Source: Bretschneidera sinensis (taxonomy: Eukaryota; Streptophyta; Magnoliopsida; Brassicales; Akaniaceae). From it: a DNA stretch of 64,000 nt. The position numbers and the translations under genes were made by a program. The notes under the pieces are model-generated. The model made no database searches and was not told the DNA's origin. It saw nothing but the letters and a program-made list of their open reading frames with translations. Below, piece after piece: positions 10,926 through 24,500 of this stretch. How positions within the stretch are numbered: the stretch's first letter is position 1; every line of letters begins with the position of its first letter. The DNA lies in contig CM043698.1 of NCBI GenBank assembly GCA_023935145.1, forward strand, positions 14,244,001 to 14,308,000, in the 5' to 3' direction.

Positions 10926-13900
10926 TGCTTTCTCATATATTGTTACTAAATTTAAAGACTTATTTATACTTGTTTAATAAGTTAGTTGCACAAATTTGAT
11001 TATAAATACCTAAATTAACTTCTTAATAACTATTGTTAATTCATATTTCTTATTTTATTATTCTTCATTGATTTTCTCTGAAAAAATGTTATCGTTGTTG
11101 TTTCATTATTTTATAAAGAACTCAAAGAAGAATGTGATTTTGCTCTCAAAGATTTTTAGTGATTTTGTTTTATCTTTGAGTACCATTTGTCAGAAACCAA
11201 AGAAATTAAGCGGGGACAAATATAAAGCCTTAAAGATAGTGATTCGTCGCGTTTCAAAGTTTTTATTTTACACTTTTTTTTTCAGATTCTTTATCCACAA
11301 AAATTACGAACATATACTCGATTAAAAAAAAAAACCAATCCCAAATATTTATGTGTTTGGTTCGGTTTTATTCATGAACACACTCGTTTAAATATGCATT
11401 AACGTGTTTGTTCATGTTTATCATATATAACTCGTTTTAAATTGGTTCGAATGAAAGTTTATTTGTTCTCTAGGAACTTGTTTATTTATTTATGTCTATT
11501 GGCTCATTTATGTTGCTTGCTTATTTGTTTTTGTTTATTAAATTTAAAAACTCATTTTATTTAACTTTGTTATGTTATGAATAGGGTTGTTTATCGGTCG
11601 AATAATTTCGATTATCCAATCGATTTCAGATCAATTAAAAAATTCAATACAATTATTAGATAAACTGTACAATTCAAATATTTCGTATTTATAACCATAA
11701 CTTTTTAACAAATGGTAAAAACAGCTTTTTTGTTTGCAGTGTTTTTTTTATATGTTTCTGTTTGCAGCAAGTGTTGTTCATGCTTTAACAATTTGCATGG
11801 AAAACCATCATGGTCATTATAATTATGTGATATGAGTATCTCTCATTCTTCAATGAAAAGAGAGGTTTTGAAATATAATTTTGTACAATAATTATACCAC
11901 CTTTTAGTAAAAAAACAGATTCTTTCAACCATTAAAGAGTTGTGCACACTATAACTTTTGCCTAGGATGCATGAATAGTAACATGGAAATTTACTTTTAA
12001 TGATTTCTTGAGCCATTCATGAAATTATCATGCTTAAATAATCATAAATTCATTATTTGAAAAGTTCATGCTCACAAGTGAATCTTTAACTAATTTTCTC
12101 ATTTTTTTCATAATCTTTATAAAAAACACAATGAAAATCATTTATCTTATTATTTTTCATCCCCTACTCTTATTTCCTTTCTCTCCCCTTTCCCCTCACT
12201 TTTATTCTCTAGGTACCTTTCAAAGTCTATAGGTTTCACTTTTTTCTTAATTTTTACCAAAAACATTATGGAAATCACCAAATTTTTTATTATTTTCTGT
12301 CCCATTACTCTTCTTTTTTCTCCCTCTCTCCATTCTTTTCATTTTTCTCCTCTACATACCTTAGAAATCTTATGGGAGACATCACGGTCATCAACCGGGA
12401 CATTGATTGCTTAATTACTAAATAAAGTTATAACACATTTAAAAAGATAAAAAAAAAGGTTTCAAATTTGATGACCACAGTCTCCTAATTATGCATTTAT
12501 CATTTTGGTATAAATAATCTCAAAACACATTTATGTTTTACTTGGAAACATCAGTTTGAAATGTATGTATTTGTATAAATTAGCTTGAAAGCTTAAATGA
12601 AATTTTAAGCCTATATATTTTTTTTAATTTTAAATAGTCAATAAAGTCCAAAAAGCTGGTGAGTTTGAAATATTATATTTCTAAAATGCATTTAAATTGG
12701 ACTGATTTATCAAAATGAATGTTAATATAAAAAGTTCTAACCTTTCAATTATATTTAAGTTTTTTTAACTAATTTGAAATAAATGAATTTGAAATGTATT
12801 TCAAATTATTTAAGAAAACTTGTATGTAATTTAAATGATAGAGCTTCCAATTTCGATACTAACATTCAGATTCATGAATTCACTTGACCTTTAAAACTTG
12901 TCAATTTAAAACGTACAAGAGAATGTGATATTTTAAATTCAAAAGTTTTTAAAATTTGAATGAATTTGTGAAATCATTATTTTTTATTTCGATTTTGTAT
13001 TTTATAAAAAAATTAAATTAATTTTAAATATAAATAAATATATTTTAAATTAATATTTTTAGATGAATCAAAAAATATTAGAGATTACTTGTTCGGTTTT
13101 TCCTGTTAATGTATAAATTTGAACATCAAATCAGTCAAAGTTTAAAGCAATGGTCAAAATATTGACTCAATTAACGAAGATGCCAAGTCTATTTTTTTGT
13201 TGTTGTTTTTTTCTCTTTTAGATGTTGTCATGGTCGTAAAGATGCTTAATTCCACGAGTAAATTAGGTTCGTAAAATTTATTTTCGAATTTTTGTAATTG
13301 GATGAGGGACCACAACGGGCTCCTTTTGTCCTAAAGAGTAAAGATCCTTTTCCTAAGTACTAATACAAAATCACTGACTATAAAAAAATACTGCTCATTC
13401 CTTTACAACCTTCATTTAGATTGGATTAAAAAAATTAAATAAAAGACCAAAAACTCATCTTCTTTCTCTCCATCTCTCTCTCACTTCAGCTCTCATTTAT
13501 AAACCTATAAATAATACAAAAATATGGTTTAATATTAATATAATTTGGAGTATTAAATATCATAAAAATAATAAAACAAAATATGGGTAATAATATATAT
13601 AATGATAAACTAATCTAATAAAAATATAATATGATATAATAATTAATAATATAATTTAATATTAAAAATTTAAAACAAAAATAATATATAAATTAATACT
13701 ATATAATATAGTATAATATTAAGTATCATAAAATAATACTAGAAAAAAGATGGATAATAAACTAATATAATACATCTAATAATTAAAAAATAACAAAATC
13801 ATCATTTACTATGTTAATACAAATTAATAAAATATAATACCATAATGTAGTTACTAATTAATATAATATCATAAATAATATGATTAAATAAATCATATAA

Positions 13901-15574
13901 GAATAATATAATATTAATAATAGCATTGATATGAAAATATAAAATTATAATTTATTTATATTGAACATATTATATTATATATCACATTGACTTTATTGTA
14001 TTATACTATTATATTACATTACATTGCTAATATTACGGGTTAATTAAGTTTAATTATAATATTTTAGAGATTATAATTAATTACACATTTTCAAATACTC
14101 AAGGGCATTTTAGTGAATTTGATTCTATTGCAATGGTTCGAATATGTTAATCAAACACAATAATCGATTTAAGTTTCAATTTATGTCATTTTCATATTTT
14201 AAATAAACAATGTAAGCAAATTTTAACTCAATTATATTACAACTTCAATATGATTACAACCTTAATTCTATTCCTTATGATCAAACGAAACATAAATTCT
14301 AAGCATCATACAAGGTTTAGAATCTATGATCCATTAGTCTTTTAAAAAAATACCTATAGCACAGTGATTTTGCTAATATTGAAAAAAAGTTGTCTTTAAT
14401 TTTTTTTTGTCTTTTAGCATACTTAAAAATAAAATTTTCTTTATATAAAAAAATCACCATGTAGCATTTCCCAAAAAAAAAAATTAGTTCAAATTACTAA
14501 AAAAAAAATGTAGGCATTAAGTAATAACAATTTGACCAAACACAAAATCAAGTGCACAAACGTACCCCATGGACCACTTTGGTTCATTTTTGGATTAGAG
14601 AAATTCTTGTCATAGACGACACAAAATTATTTTCAATCATTAAATGATATAGAAAAAGAAAGAAAAAAAAAATTGAGGGATATTCTTTTCCATTCAATAA
14701 TTGAAAATGTTTTTGTATAGTATGTTTTACAAAAATCTAATACTAAGAAGAAAAAAAAATTCCAGCAAACGAGGCACAATGTTAACAAACGCATTGGCCA
14801 ATGAATTAGCAAACTCAGACTCTGTTTTCTCGTTCTACGCTATTGTGGACCTATAAGTAAGGTTCAGATTCGCATAGCTGATGCTATTTCACCATTTTGG
14901 GTCATATAAGCTCAGCCCACGAAACTAGAACAGTTTAAAGTTAATAAGGAACAGCACTTGGTCATCTTTGGTTAATCCCACCTGTAGGAAAATAACGTGA
15001 AAAAAAGAAAAAATGAGCAAAAGTGAAGAAAATAAAATATTATTATTTTCGCTGTGTGCTTGATAAAAATGGTTCAGAAGTGAAAAAAAGAGCAATACCA
15101 AAAAAACTAGTTCATCTACACAGGAATGATAAAAATCTCAAATTTCTCAAATTTCCATTTATTTTTTCTCTCATATCATTCTTTTTAGTTCTTGTCATTT
15201 TCTTTCCAAATCATCATAACCTAAAGCACACTTCCAAATTTTAACCAAGCAAATAATCTAATTTTATCAACAACAAAAAAAAAGAACTGATAGCCTGACA
15301 CCGCCAAAAAAAAACATAAGTAGTCTTCTTCATTTTGTCAAAGTTGACACCTTGCAAGCACGGGATTCTCCACCATTAGAAGTGTGTACAACATACAACT
15401 ATTGACATTTCAACATCAAGCCAATAGACCCAATACCACTAAGTGCTAGCCTCTGATCTTTCTCCTTAGTAGGCACAATTGGCTGCTATTATCGTCACCC
15501 AAAAGAGCCCAAAAATCAAAATGCCTACCTATACATGAAACAGAACCTTGATATGACTGTAAGATGTTGCTATA
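10926..15574. other. AT-rich intergenic DNA and 3' flank of KIN-6
   Basis: No gene is recognised. A degenerate two-copy repeat of about 140 bp may lie at 12095-12385 (TCATAATCTTTATAAAAAAC versus TTTTTACCAAAAACATTATG blocks, each followed by CT-rich tracts). The stretch 13500-14050 is almost entirely A and T. The last few hundred bases before 15575 are expected to hold the kinesin 3' UTR. Confidence 0.6.
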
Positions 15575-18500
15575 CTAGAGGTGTAGGTTGCTTTTAAGCA
15601 AATGTAGGAGAGAGATGCTTCCCTGAGTTCTTTGTCTTCCATCTGCTGCCAATTTCTTCCCACCTTTATTCCCCTGCAAAGCAATTGAATGAGAATTAAA
15701 TTATATACTGAAATTAATACTCCGGTAATTTAAGTGTCTAATACTTTTCTTCTTTCTTCGAATGCGGGTAAATTGCAGCCCATACTAATACTTTTTGTCA
15801 TATAATTCTGACTTGTGTTAATAACCTAAGTAAATTTTTATCATAAACTCAGCTGGTTACCTCAACATCATCTACTTTGGATAATTTTTGGAACTACACC
15901 ACACATGCACAACAATGATAAGGAAAAAGGATAGAAACAGTATTGACGTACCTTTGGTTTCTCGAAGTCATTCTCGATGTCTAAGATACTAATATCCCTT
16001 ACTAATATGGATGAAGCAGGCAAAAGTCTCCTGATTATTACAACATAACAGACATGGATTAAGGGATAGAAACAAACTGACAGGTGCACTTTTTTCAAAA
16101 TAAAACTATACCCCACCCCCCCAAAAAAAATGACAGAATGAAAGGCGTATGGAAAAAAAAACCAAACATTATGCCTAACCGACCTTTTTGGTTTATCCAT
16201 ATTCAGTGGTTTGTCGGGAGAATCAAGTTTAGGTTGAATATCAGGCACATGAAAATTACACCCCTGAGAGAATGTAACGTCTTTAGGTGACAGCTGCAGA
16301 TCCGGTGTTCCCTAGAAAGGAAATAAAATTTAAATTCTTCAAACAATTACAGTCAATATCTGTAACAGAAATGAGGGGATGCATGCAATCAACGAGACCT
16401 CAAAGGATCCCTAAAACAAGACAAAAAAATAAGGAGTGCATGGCTTCTACTCCTGATAAAACCATAAAATATACTGCAATATACCTAAAAACAACCAGCG
16501 TTCCTAACTGATACAGGAATTTGATAGACCATTAATTAAGAGCACTTATGTGCGGCAAAGGCTCAACAGAGGAATGTAGGCTTAGTTGCAGGGGAAGCTT
16601 CTAAATTCTGTTAGCAGGGAGTTAGTTAGATGAGCTGGTTTTGAGCTGGCTTTGTTGAGTTTGTTATTTTCAGCTGGTGCTTCAAGTTTAAATAGCAATA
16701 GGGAGAGAAGGGAAGGGCAGAAAATTGGTGAGATCAAAAGGGAGAGACTAGGCTCTCGAAATCCTAGCTTCTATTCACTATTCTCCCTGTATTTCACTGC
16801 TATCCTTGATTAATATCATCCAATTCCCTATTCTTACTACATTCTTTACTTCTTTTCTATTATAATCATACAAAATTCATTAATCTGTAAACAGAGTTCT
16901 ATCAGAATTTAGCACATAAAGTTAGACCAGTCGAAGATCATTGCACCTAGACTTAATATTTGGTCAAATGATTTGGAAATAGGCTATAAAGGATATAGTT
17001 GATAATTGCAACCTAACCACGCTAATAAGAAAATACTGAGATAAAAATATGAGATGTAATACAATCCAAGAAATTTGTTATAGAACCAAAAAAAAAACAA
17101 TATTGTTAACATGTGTCCTAGGATGAGCATAATAGGTGGTATCAGAATTGTGAGTGAATGCTAGCTGAAGTCTCTAAAGTGGACAGAAAACAAAAAGATA
17201 CATTGGAAAATCCCATCTTGCAAATACAAAGTGTCAATGGATGGCAAAGTCCATATTCTTTTCTTTAATTAGGGTCACTAACTATTCCACTTCACCCACA
17301 CTTGCCATATATTTATCCTTGTTTTAAGACATACTTTAGGCCATGTTTCCTTCCTTGTTTTAAGGCTTACTTTAGACCATGTTTCCTTCCATGTTTTAAC
17401 ACTTCACCCACACTTGCCATATATTCATCATTGTTTTAAGGCTTACTTTAGGCCATGTTTCCTTCCTTGTTTTAAGGCTTACTTTAGGCCATGTTTCCTT
17501 CCTTGTTTTAAGGCTTACTTTAGACCATGTTTCCTTCCTTGTTTTAAGGAATGTCTTTTTCCTTTAACAACCTATATATACTCTTAATTGTATTCTCAAT
17601 AATATGAACTCAAGTAAGCATTGTTACAATCTCTTTACTCTCTTCAATTCTCACATCTCTTTACTCTCTTCAATTCTAACATGGTATCAGAGCCAGTTGC
17701 TTAGGTTCTTCTCTCGTTTGTAATTTTTCTCGGTTTTGTGTTTCGGTGTGTTCTGTGTTGTTCTTGGTGAACCCATCGTGAAAGTTTTTTTTGTTGTTTT
17801 TCGGTCTTCTCTTTCTGGGTTGGTGTTGTCGACACCTCCTATTTTGTTGGTTTGAGCAGTTTCTGCATTCACAACATCCTCTATTTTCAGAGAGGTGTTT
17901 TGTGGCTTTGGGTCTCAGATTTCTCGGTGTTTTTTTTTTTTTTCTGCTTTGGGTGGTTTCGGCATTTTTTTTTGTCGGGCTATTTTTTTTGCACTTATTT
18001 GCAATGGACTCTGCACCTGTGTGTGTCAAATTTACGAGCAAAAATTACTCTACATGGGCTTTTTAGTTTGAAATTTTCCTTAAGGGAAAAGAACTTTGGG
18101 GCCATATCGATGGCACGGATGTCGCACAAGCATCCAATACAGACCAATCGAAGGATGTTAGGTCTTCTCCTTCTTGGACTGTGCTTGATGCTCGGATCAT
18201 GTCTTGGCTTCTTGGTTCGGTGAAGCCAGATATTGTCACCAACTTGCGTACTCATACCTCTGCTCAATCCATGTGGACTTATCTGAAGAAGGTTTATCAT
18301 CAAGATAATGATGCTTATCGCTTTCAATTAGAGCATGCAATTGCCACCTTTCAACATGGCAGTCTTTCCATCCAAGACTATTACTCGGCCTTTCTGATTC
18401 TTTGGATTGACTATACTGATCTTGTTACAGCGACTGTTCCTGTTGCCACACTTTCGACTATTCAGCAACTCCACGAGACTAGATGGCGTGATCAATTTCT

Positions 18501-21500
18501 TATGAAACTACGCCCGGAATATGAATCTATTCGCTCCTCTCTGCTGAATAGATCTCTTATTCCTTCTCTTGATGTTTGTTTTGGTGAGTTACTTCGTGAA
18601 GAACAACGTCTTAGTACTCAAGCCACTCTGGAGCAATCTTATGGTAGTCCAGGAACTGTTGCTTATGCTGCCCAAGGACGCAGACCGCTTATGCATTCTA
18701 AAAACTTGCAGTGTTTTTGCTGTAAGGAATATGGGCATATTGCTGCCAATTGTCCCAAGAAATACTGCTCTTATTATAAGAAGAAAGGTCACATCATCAA
18801 AGAATGTCGTCTCCACCCACAGAATCGTCAGACTCAAGCATTTCAGACTTCTGTTATTGTACCCTCCGCAGCTCCTGGCTCTTCTTCCAGTGCCTCTCCA
18901 GTTCCGGGACCTCCTACAGCGAATTACTGCACACCCGAAATGGTGCAACAGATGCTAATTTCAGCAATATCTGCAATGGGGCCTCTAATCACATGACGAA
19001 TACTCCCACCGCTCTGTGTCATGTTCGACCCTATGTTGGTCCATCTGCCATTCAGACTGCCAATGGCAGTTCTTTACCAATTGCTGCTGTCGGAGATGCC
19101 TCTTCTAAATTCACTGATGTGTTTCTTGCTCCTCAACTTTCCACGAATCTTATTTCTGTTGGTCAATTAGTTGATAACAATTGTGTTGTTAACTTTTCTG
19201 GTGATGGTTGTGTTGTACAGGACCAGGTAACAGGAGAGCTGATCGCGAAGGGACCTAAAGTGGGGCGCTTGTTTCCATTATTTTTATCTGTCCCAGTAAT
19301 TTCTCCAGTTTCGTCTATTAAGTCTCTTGCTTGCAATAATGTTTCAAATCTGAGTATAGTGTGGCATCGTCGTTTAGGCCATCCCAATACTCAGATCTTA
19401 TCTCATGTATTGCACTCTGGTTTTCTTAATAATGAAGAACGTTCTTCTTTATCTCTTAAGTGTGATTCTTGCAAACTTGGTGAAAGCAAAATTCTTCCCT
19501 TTCCTTTACATACTAGGAGAGCTTCTCACTGCTTTGATCTTATCCATAGTGATGTTTGGGGACCTTCACCCGTTAGTTCGCATGAAAAATTTAAATATTA
19601 TGTGACTTTCATTGATGATTATAGCAGATTCACTTGGGTTTATTTTCTTCGCTCTAAATCTGAGGTTTTTCGTACTTTCACTAAATTTTTAGCGTATGTT
19701 GACAATCAATTTTCTGTGACTATTAAGACATTACGCACAGATTCTGGTGGTGAATATTTGTCTACTGAGTTTCAGGAATTCTTGGCTTCTAAAGGTATTA
19801 TTCATCAACGTTCATGTCCTGCTACTCCCCAACAGAATGGAGTAGCCGAACGCAAAAATCGTCATCTTCTTGATGTGGTACATACTCTCTTGTTAGAATC
19901 ATCTGTTTCATCAATGTTCTGAGTCGAGGCTTTGAAAACTGCTACTCACTTGATTAATCGTTTACCTTCCCAAATCTTACACATGGAGTCTCCCTATTTC
20001 CGCTTGTTTGCTAAACAACCTAGTTATGATAATCTCTGTATCTTTGGTTGTGTATGTTTTGTCCATTTACTTCCCCATGAGCGACATAAATTATCTGTTC
20101 AATCTGTTAGATGTGCATTCTTGGGATATAATGTGTGTCAAAAGGGATTTGTTTGCTATGATCCTACCTTACATCGTACACGTATTTCTAGGAATGTTAT
20201 TTTTTTTGAAAATCAACATTTCTTTCCTATGTCCTCTTGAGCCCTCTTCTTCTATGGTGGTCCTCCCCTCCTTTGAGCAACAATTTTCAGATCTTCATCA
20301 AGTCAGCTCTCGCTTTAAACCAGGTATTGTATATACGAGACGCTCCCGCCCACAGTCTCTTCCGATGGCTCAACCGATATCTGATCCTACCATGCTCCAG
20401 TCAGTTGCAGCACCTTCAGAACACTTGGTACATCGCTCTTCTCGAATATCTTTACCTCCGGATAGGTATGGGTGGTTTGCTTCTGCTCTTACTGCTGCAT
20501 TGTCCAATTTTTATATTCCCACATGCTACTCACATGCTGTCAAGCATGATTGTTGGCGACAAGCTATGCAGGAAGAAATTACTGCTTTAGAGGCCAATCA
20601 CACCTGGGACATTGCACCTTGTCCTTCCACTATAGTCCCCCTGGGTTGCAAATGGGTTTACTCCGTCAAGGTTCGATCTGATGGAAGTTTGGATCGTTAT
20701 AAAGCTCGGCTTGTTGCACTTGGAAATAAACAGGAATATGGTGTTAATTATGAAGAAACCTTTGCTCCTGTGGCTAAGATGACCACTGTTCGCATGATTC
20801 TAGCTCTTGCTGCTTCCGATGATTGGCCACTACATCAGATAGATGTCAAGAATGCTTTTCTTCATAGAGATCTTAAAGAGTGTATTTATATGAAGCCACC
20901 CCCAGGATTGTTTCCTTCTCCAAACTCACATGTGTGTAAGCTTCGTCGCTCCCTTTATGGTCTCAAACAAGCTCCAAGGGCTTGGTTTGATAAATTTCGA
21001 ACTAATTTATTACAATTCTCATTCAAGCAGAGCAAGTATGACACTTCCTTGTTTCTTCGAAAATTAGACATGGGTATTGTTGTTCTTTTAGTTTATGTTG
21101 ATAATATTGTGATTACTGGTTCCGATTCTGTTTTACTTGGCCGGCTCAAGACCCATCTCTCCGAGTCCTTTCATATGAAAGATCTTAGGTCTCTTACATA
21201 TTTTCTCGATCTTGAGGTGCATCATAGTCCGTCGGGTATTTCACTCAATTAATATAAGTATGCTAGTGACCTGGTGGCTACAGCAGGCCTACAGGAGGCC
21301 ACTTCTGTTGATACTCCCATGGAATTGAATGTCAAGCTTCGCAAAGAGGAGGGTGATTTACTTGCTGATCCTAGTTTATACCGAAAGTTGGTGGGCAGTC
21401 TTGTCTACCTCACCGTTACTAGACCGAACATTTCCTTTGCAGTACAACAAGTCAGCCAGTTTCGTCAGACCCCTCGTCACCTTCATTTGGTTGCTGTCCG

Positions 21501-24500
21501 TAGGATCATACGCTATGTTCAGGGAACTTCTGCCCGTGGCTTATTTTTTCCTGCAGGCAATTCTCCTCGACTTACTACTTATAGTGATGCTGATTAGGCT
21601 GTTGTGCTGATACACGTTGCTCGATTACTGGTTGGTGTGTGTTCTTAGGTGATGCATTGATCTCATGGAAGAGTAAGAAGCAAGACAGAGTTTCTAAGTC
21701 ATCTACAGAATCTGAGTATCGAGCGATGTCTCTTGCTTGTTCCGAAATTATTTAGCTTCGAGGTTTGCTTGCTGAGCTAGATTTTTCTGCAACTGATCCT
21801 ACACCTCTACATGCTGATAATACAAGTGCTATTCAGATCACGGCCAATCATGTCTATCATGAGCGCACGAAGCATATTGAAGTCGACTGTCACTCTATCC
21901 GCGAAGCATTTGAAGCTTGTGTTATCACTCTTCCACATGTTTCCACTGACCTACAAATTGCTGATATCTTCATCAAAGCGCTCACTCACCATCGACATTG
22001 CTTCTTAAGCAGGAAATTGATGCTTATTGATCAACCTGCATCAATTTGAGGGGGGCTGTCAATGGATGGCAAAGTCCATAGTCTTTTCTTTAATTAAGGT
22101 CACTAACTATTCCACTTCACCCACACTTGCCATATATTCATCATTGTTTTAAGGCTTACTTTAGGCCATGTTTCCTTCCTTGTTTTAAGGCTTACTTTAG
22201 ACCATGTTTGCTTCATTGTTTTAAAGAATGTCTTTTTCATTTAACAACCTATATATACTCTTAATTGTATTCTCAATAATATGAACTCAAGTAAGCATTT
22301 GTACAATCTCTTTACTCTCTTAAATTCTCACATCTCTTTACTCTCTTAAATTCTAACACAAAGAAGCAATTAAATTAACAGGAGAACCTAAAAGTTAATA
22401 AGGCATCATATTTATGAATTATTTTCATCTACTATCTGCATAAGTACACTGTTTGGCTAAGTGATCAGCACATGCAATAATCTAAACAAATCAATTTTCA
22501 CGTTTCACAATTTTCCAAATCATGCTTACATAACTACATATAACAGGTTGTGACTTTCCTAAAATCATAAATTACTATGGATATGTAGAATGAGAAAAGA
22601 AATCATTTAGATGATAATTTTTTTGCTTTTCAGGCATGAGCTGAATTACTGAAAGCCATAATTCATTCAGCTACATGGACGTAAAAGACTCTGCAGCTGT
22701 TGCATAGATGGTATATAGATACTAAAATATAGTTAATCTTCAGGATGCACCAGAAACATGTATCCACAAGTAAGCATCATTATAAATCACAATGAGGAAT
22801 GCTGAAGAGAATTTAACCTCATCCTTCTCACTAGGCTGTTGAGCCAACTCCACTGATGAACAACTGTCATCGCTAACCATGGCACGCGACTGGGAAGAGC
22901 TCACCACAAACTCTGAAAATCTCAAAATTTGTTACTTAGATATCATGTGAAACATGAGGAGAAGTACAAGATTGATCCCCAAATTGCAGTGCTGTGTTGG
23001 GATGCTTGACCATTTCACAGTCAAGTCAAGACCCACCAGGCAAAAACTACCACACACATAAAAAGATCTTCATATTCCAAAATCATAAGTTTAGTGAATG
23101 CTGACTGTGAGATGTCTGGCAACCCAATTCTAAATGTTCCCAAATCATAAAACAAGTGATCATGATAGTTTCGATTGCAAAAATAGATTTTCCAAGTCGA
23201 ACCTGCTACATCTGAATTCGGATGGTTATCCTTGATTCCCATATAATTTGAGTCATTTGAATCCCTATTGCTATTTCCACACCGAAGAGAGCTTTCACAT
23301 ATCTGGTGTACACATTAAACCACAGTTATATTAAATTGAAAGCCAATTTGGAAATATACATCTTACATAACACTAAATTATATTAATCTCACTGTCCCAA
23401 AAAACTAATGGCATCTGATGGTTAGAGTTTTCAACAAAACATGGGATGGCTCCGCCTTATTATTTAGAGAAAAAGAAGAAAAAAACACATCAAACCAGTG
23501 GAAATTTGTTGAAAGATATAACAACTAAAAACATGGGATGTTTCTACCTTACTTAGATTCTTAATCAGCAGCACTGCACAGCAGAACACCTAGTTTGAAG
23601 AAAGTGCTGCAGCTTTTACCTTGATATACTATCAGAATTGTATTATATGGACTCATTACTCAAGCACAAAATATGTTGCTCAAGAACACCATAATGTCTG
23701 TAATGAAAAGATATAACAATCAACTATTGTACCTATGCGGCTTGATTCTGACATTCATAAATAAAATCTGCACTTGACAATTCCTAATGTAAGCCTTTGT
23801 TTCATGTGAAACTAAGGTTAGACACTGAGATATTCCGTTTGAGAAAGGGAGAAATTGAATAAGCCTAGAAACTAAAGTCTAAAGATAATCCCTTCCGAGA
23901 TAGAACTGCAAATCTCGAAATACCAGGGTTAAACTAATTTTTAAAAAGAAAAAATAGTTTGTTCAACTATATACTTCAGAAGATTCACCTTATGTTGTCT
24001 TGGAGAGTCACATACTTCGAGAGTGCTGTAGCAATCAGACGACTTCTGGTTGGGTGACCGAACAACCACATTTGTCTAAATATTGAATAAAAGTTCCAAA
24101 TATTAATAAATTTCTTAGACCATAAATGCACAGGTATCAAAAGTAAATAACTCAAGAGAGCTTCTGTTCTCTTCTAGTGAATTAGGAACATCAGCGAGCT
24201 TATGAAAGAATAGAGCAACGAAAAAATGGTTGTATTATATATTTAACAGATAAAAAATGTACCTGAGCCCGAGGAAACACATCTTGACCCTGTCCCGGAG
24301 TGGAGTCACATCCCTCAGGAGTGCTATTGCATTGCGGTTCAGGAGCCTGAGGAAAAATAAGGCATCATATTTACGAATTATTTTCATCTACTATCTGCAT
24401 AAGTACACTATTTGGCTAAGTGATCAGCACATACAATAATCTAAACAAATCAATTTTCACGTTTCACAATTTCCCAAATCATGCTTACATAACTACATAT

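Larger units (their letters stand above)
17232..22358 (+). mobile_element. Ty1/copia retrotransposon, decayed, TSD CAAAG
   Basis: A 5.1-kb element with TG..CA LTRs, flanked by CAAAG at 17227-17231 and 22359-22363. Order: 5' LTR, primer-binding site, gag, protease, integrase, RT, RNase H, polypurine tract, 3' LTR. The order of integrase before RT identifies copia. It lies in intron 21 of the minus-strand kinesin gene, in the opposite orientation. Aligned LTR parts differ at a few percent of positions, and the coding region has several stops and frameshifts, so this is an older insertion that can no longer move by itself. Confidence 0.95.

Noticed and set aside
17676..18327. Overlapping open frames on both strands at the 5' end of copia element A
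   Set aside because: They are antisense or out-of-frame shadows of the LTR leader and gag sequence, with no family features.
16522..22358. One large composite transposon covering both LTR insertions
   Set aside because: Each has its own target-site duplication (GAATT and CAAAG), so they are independent insertions.
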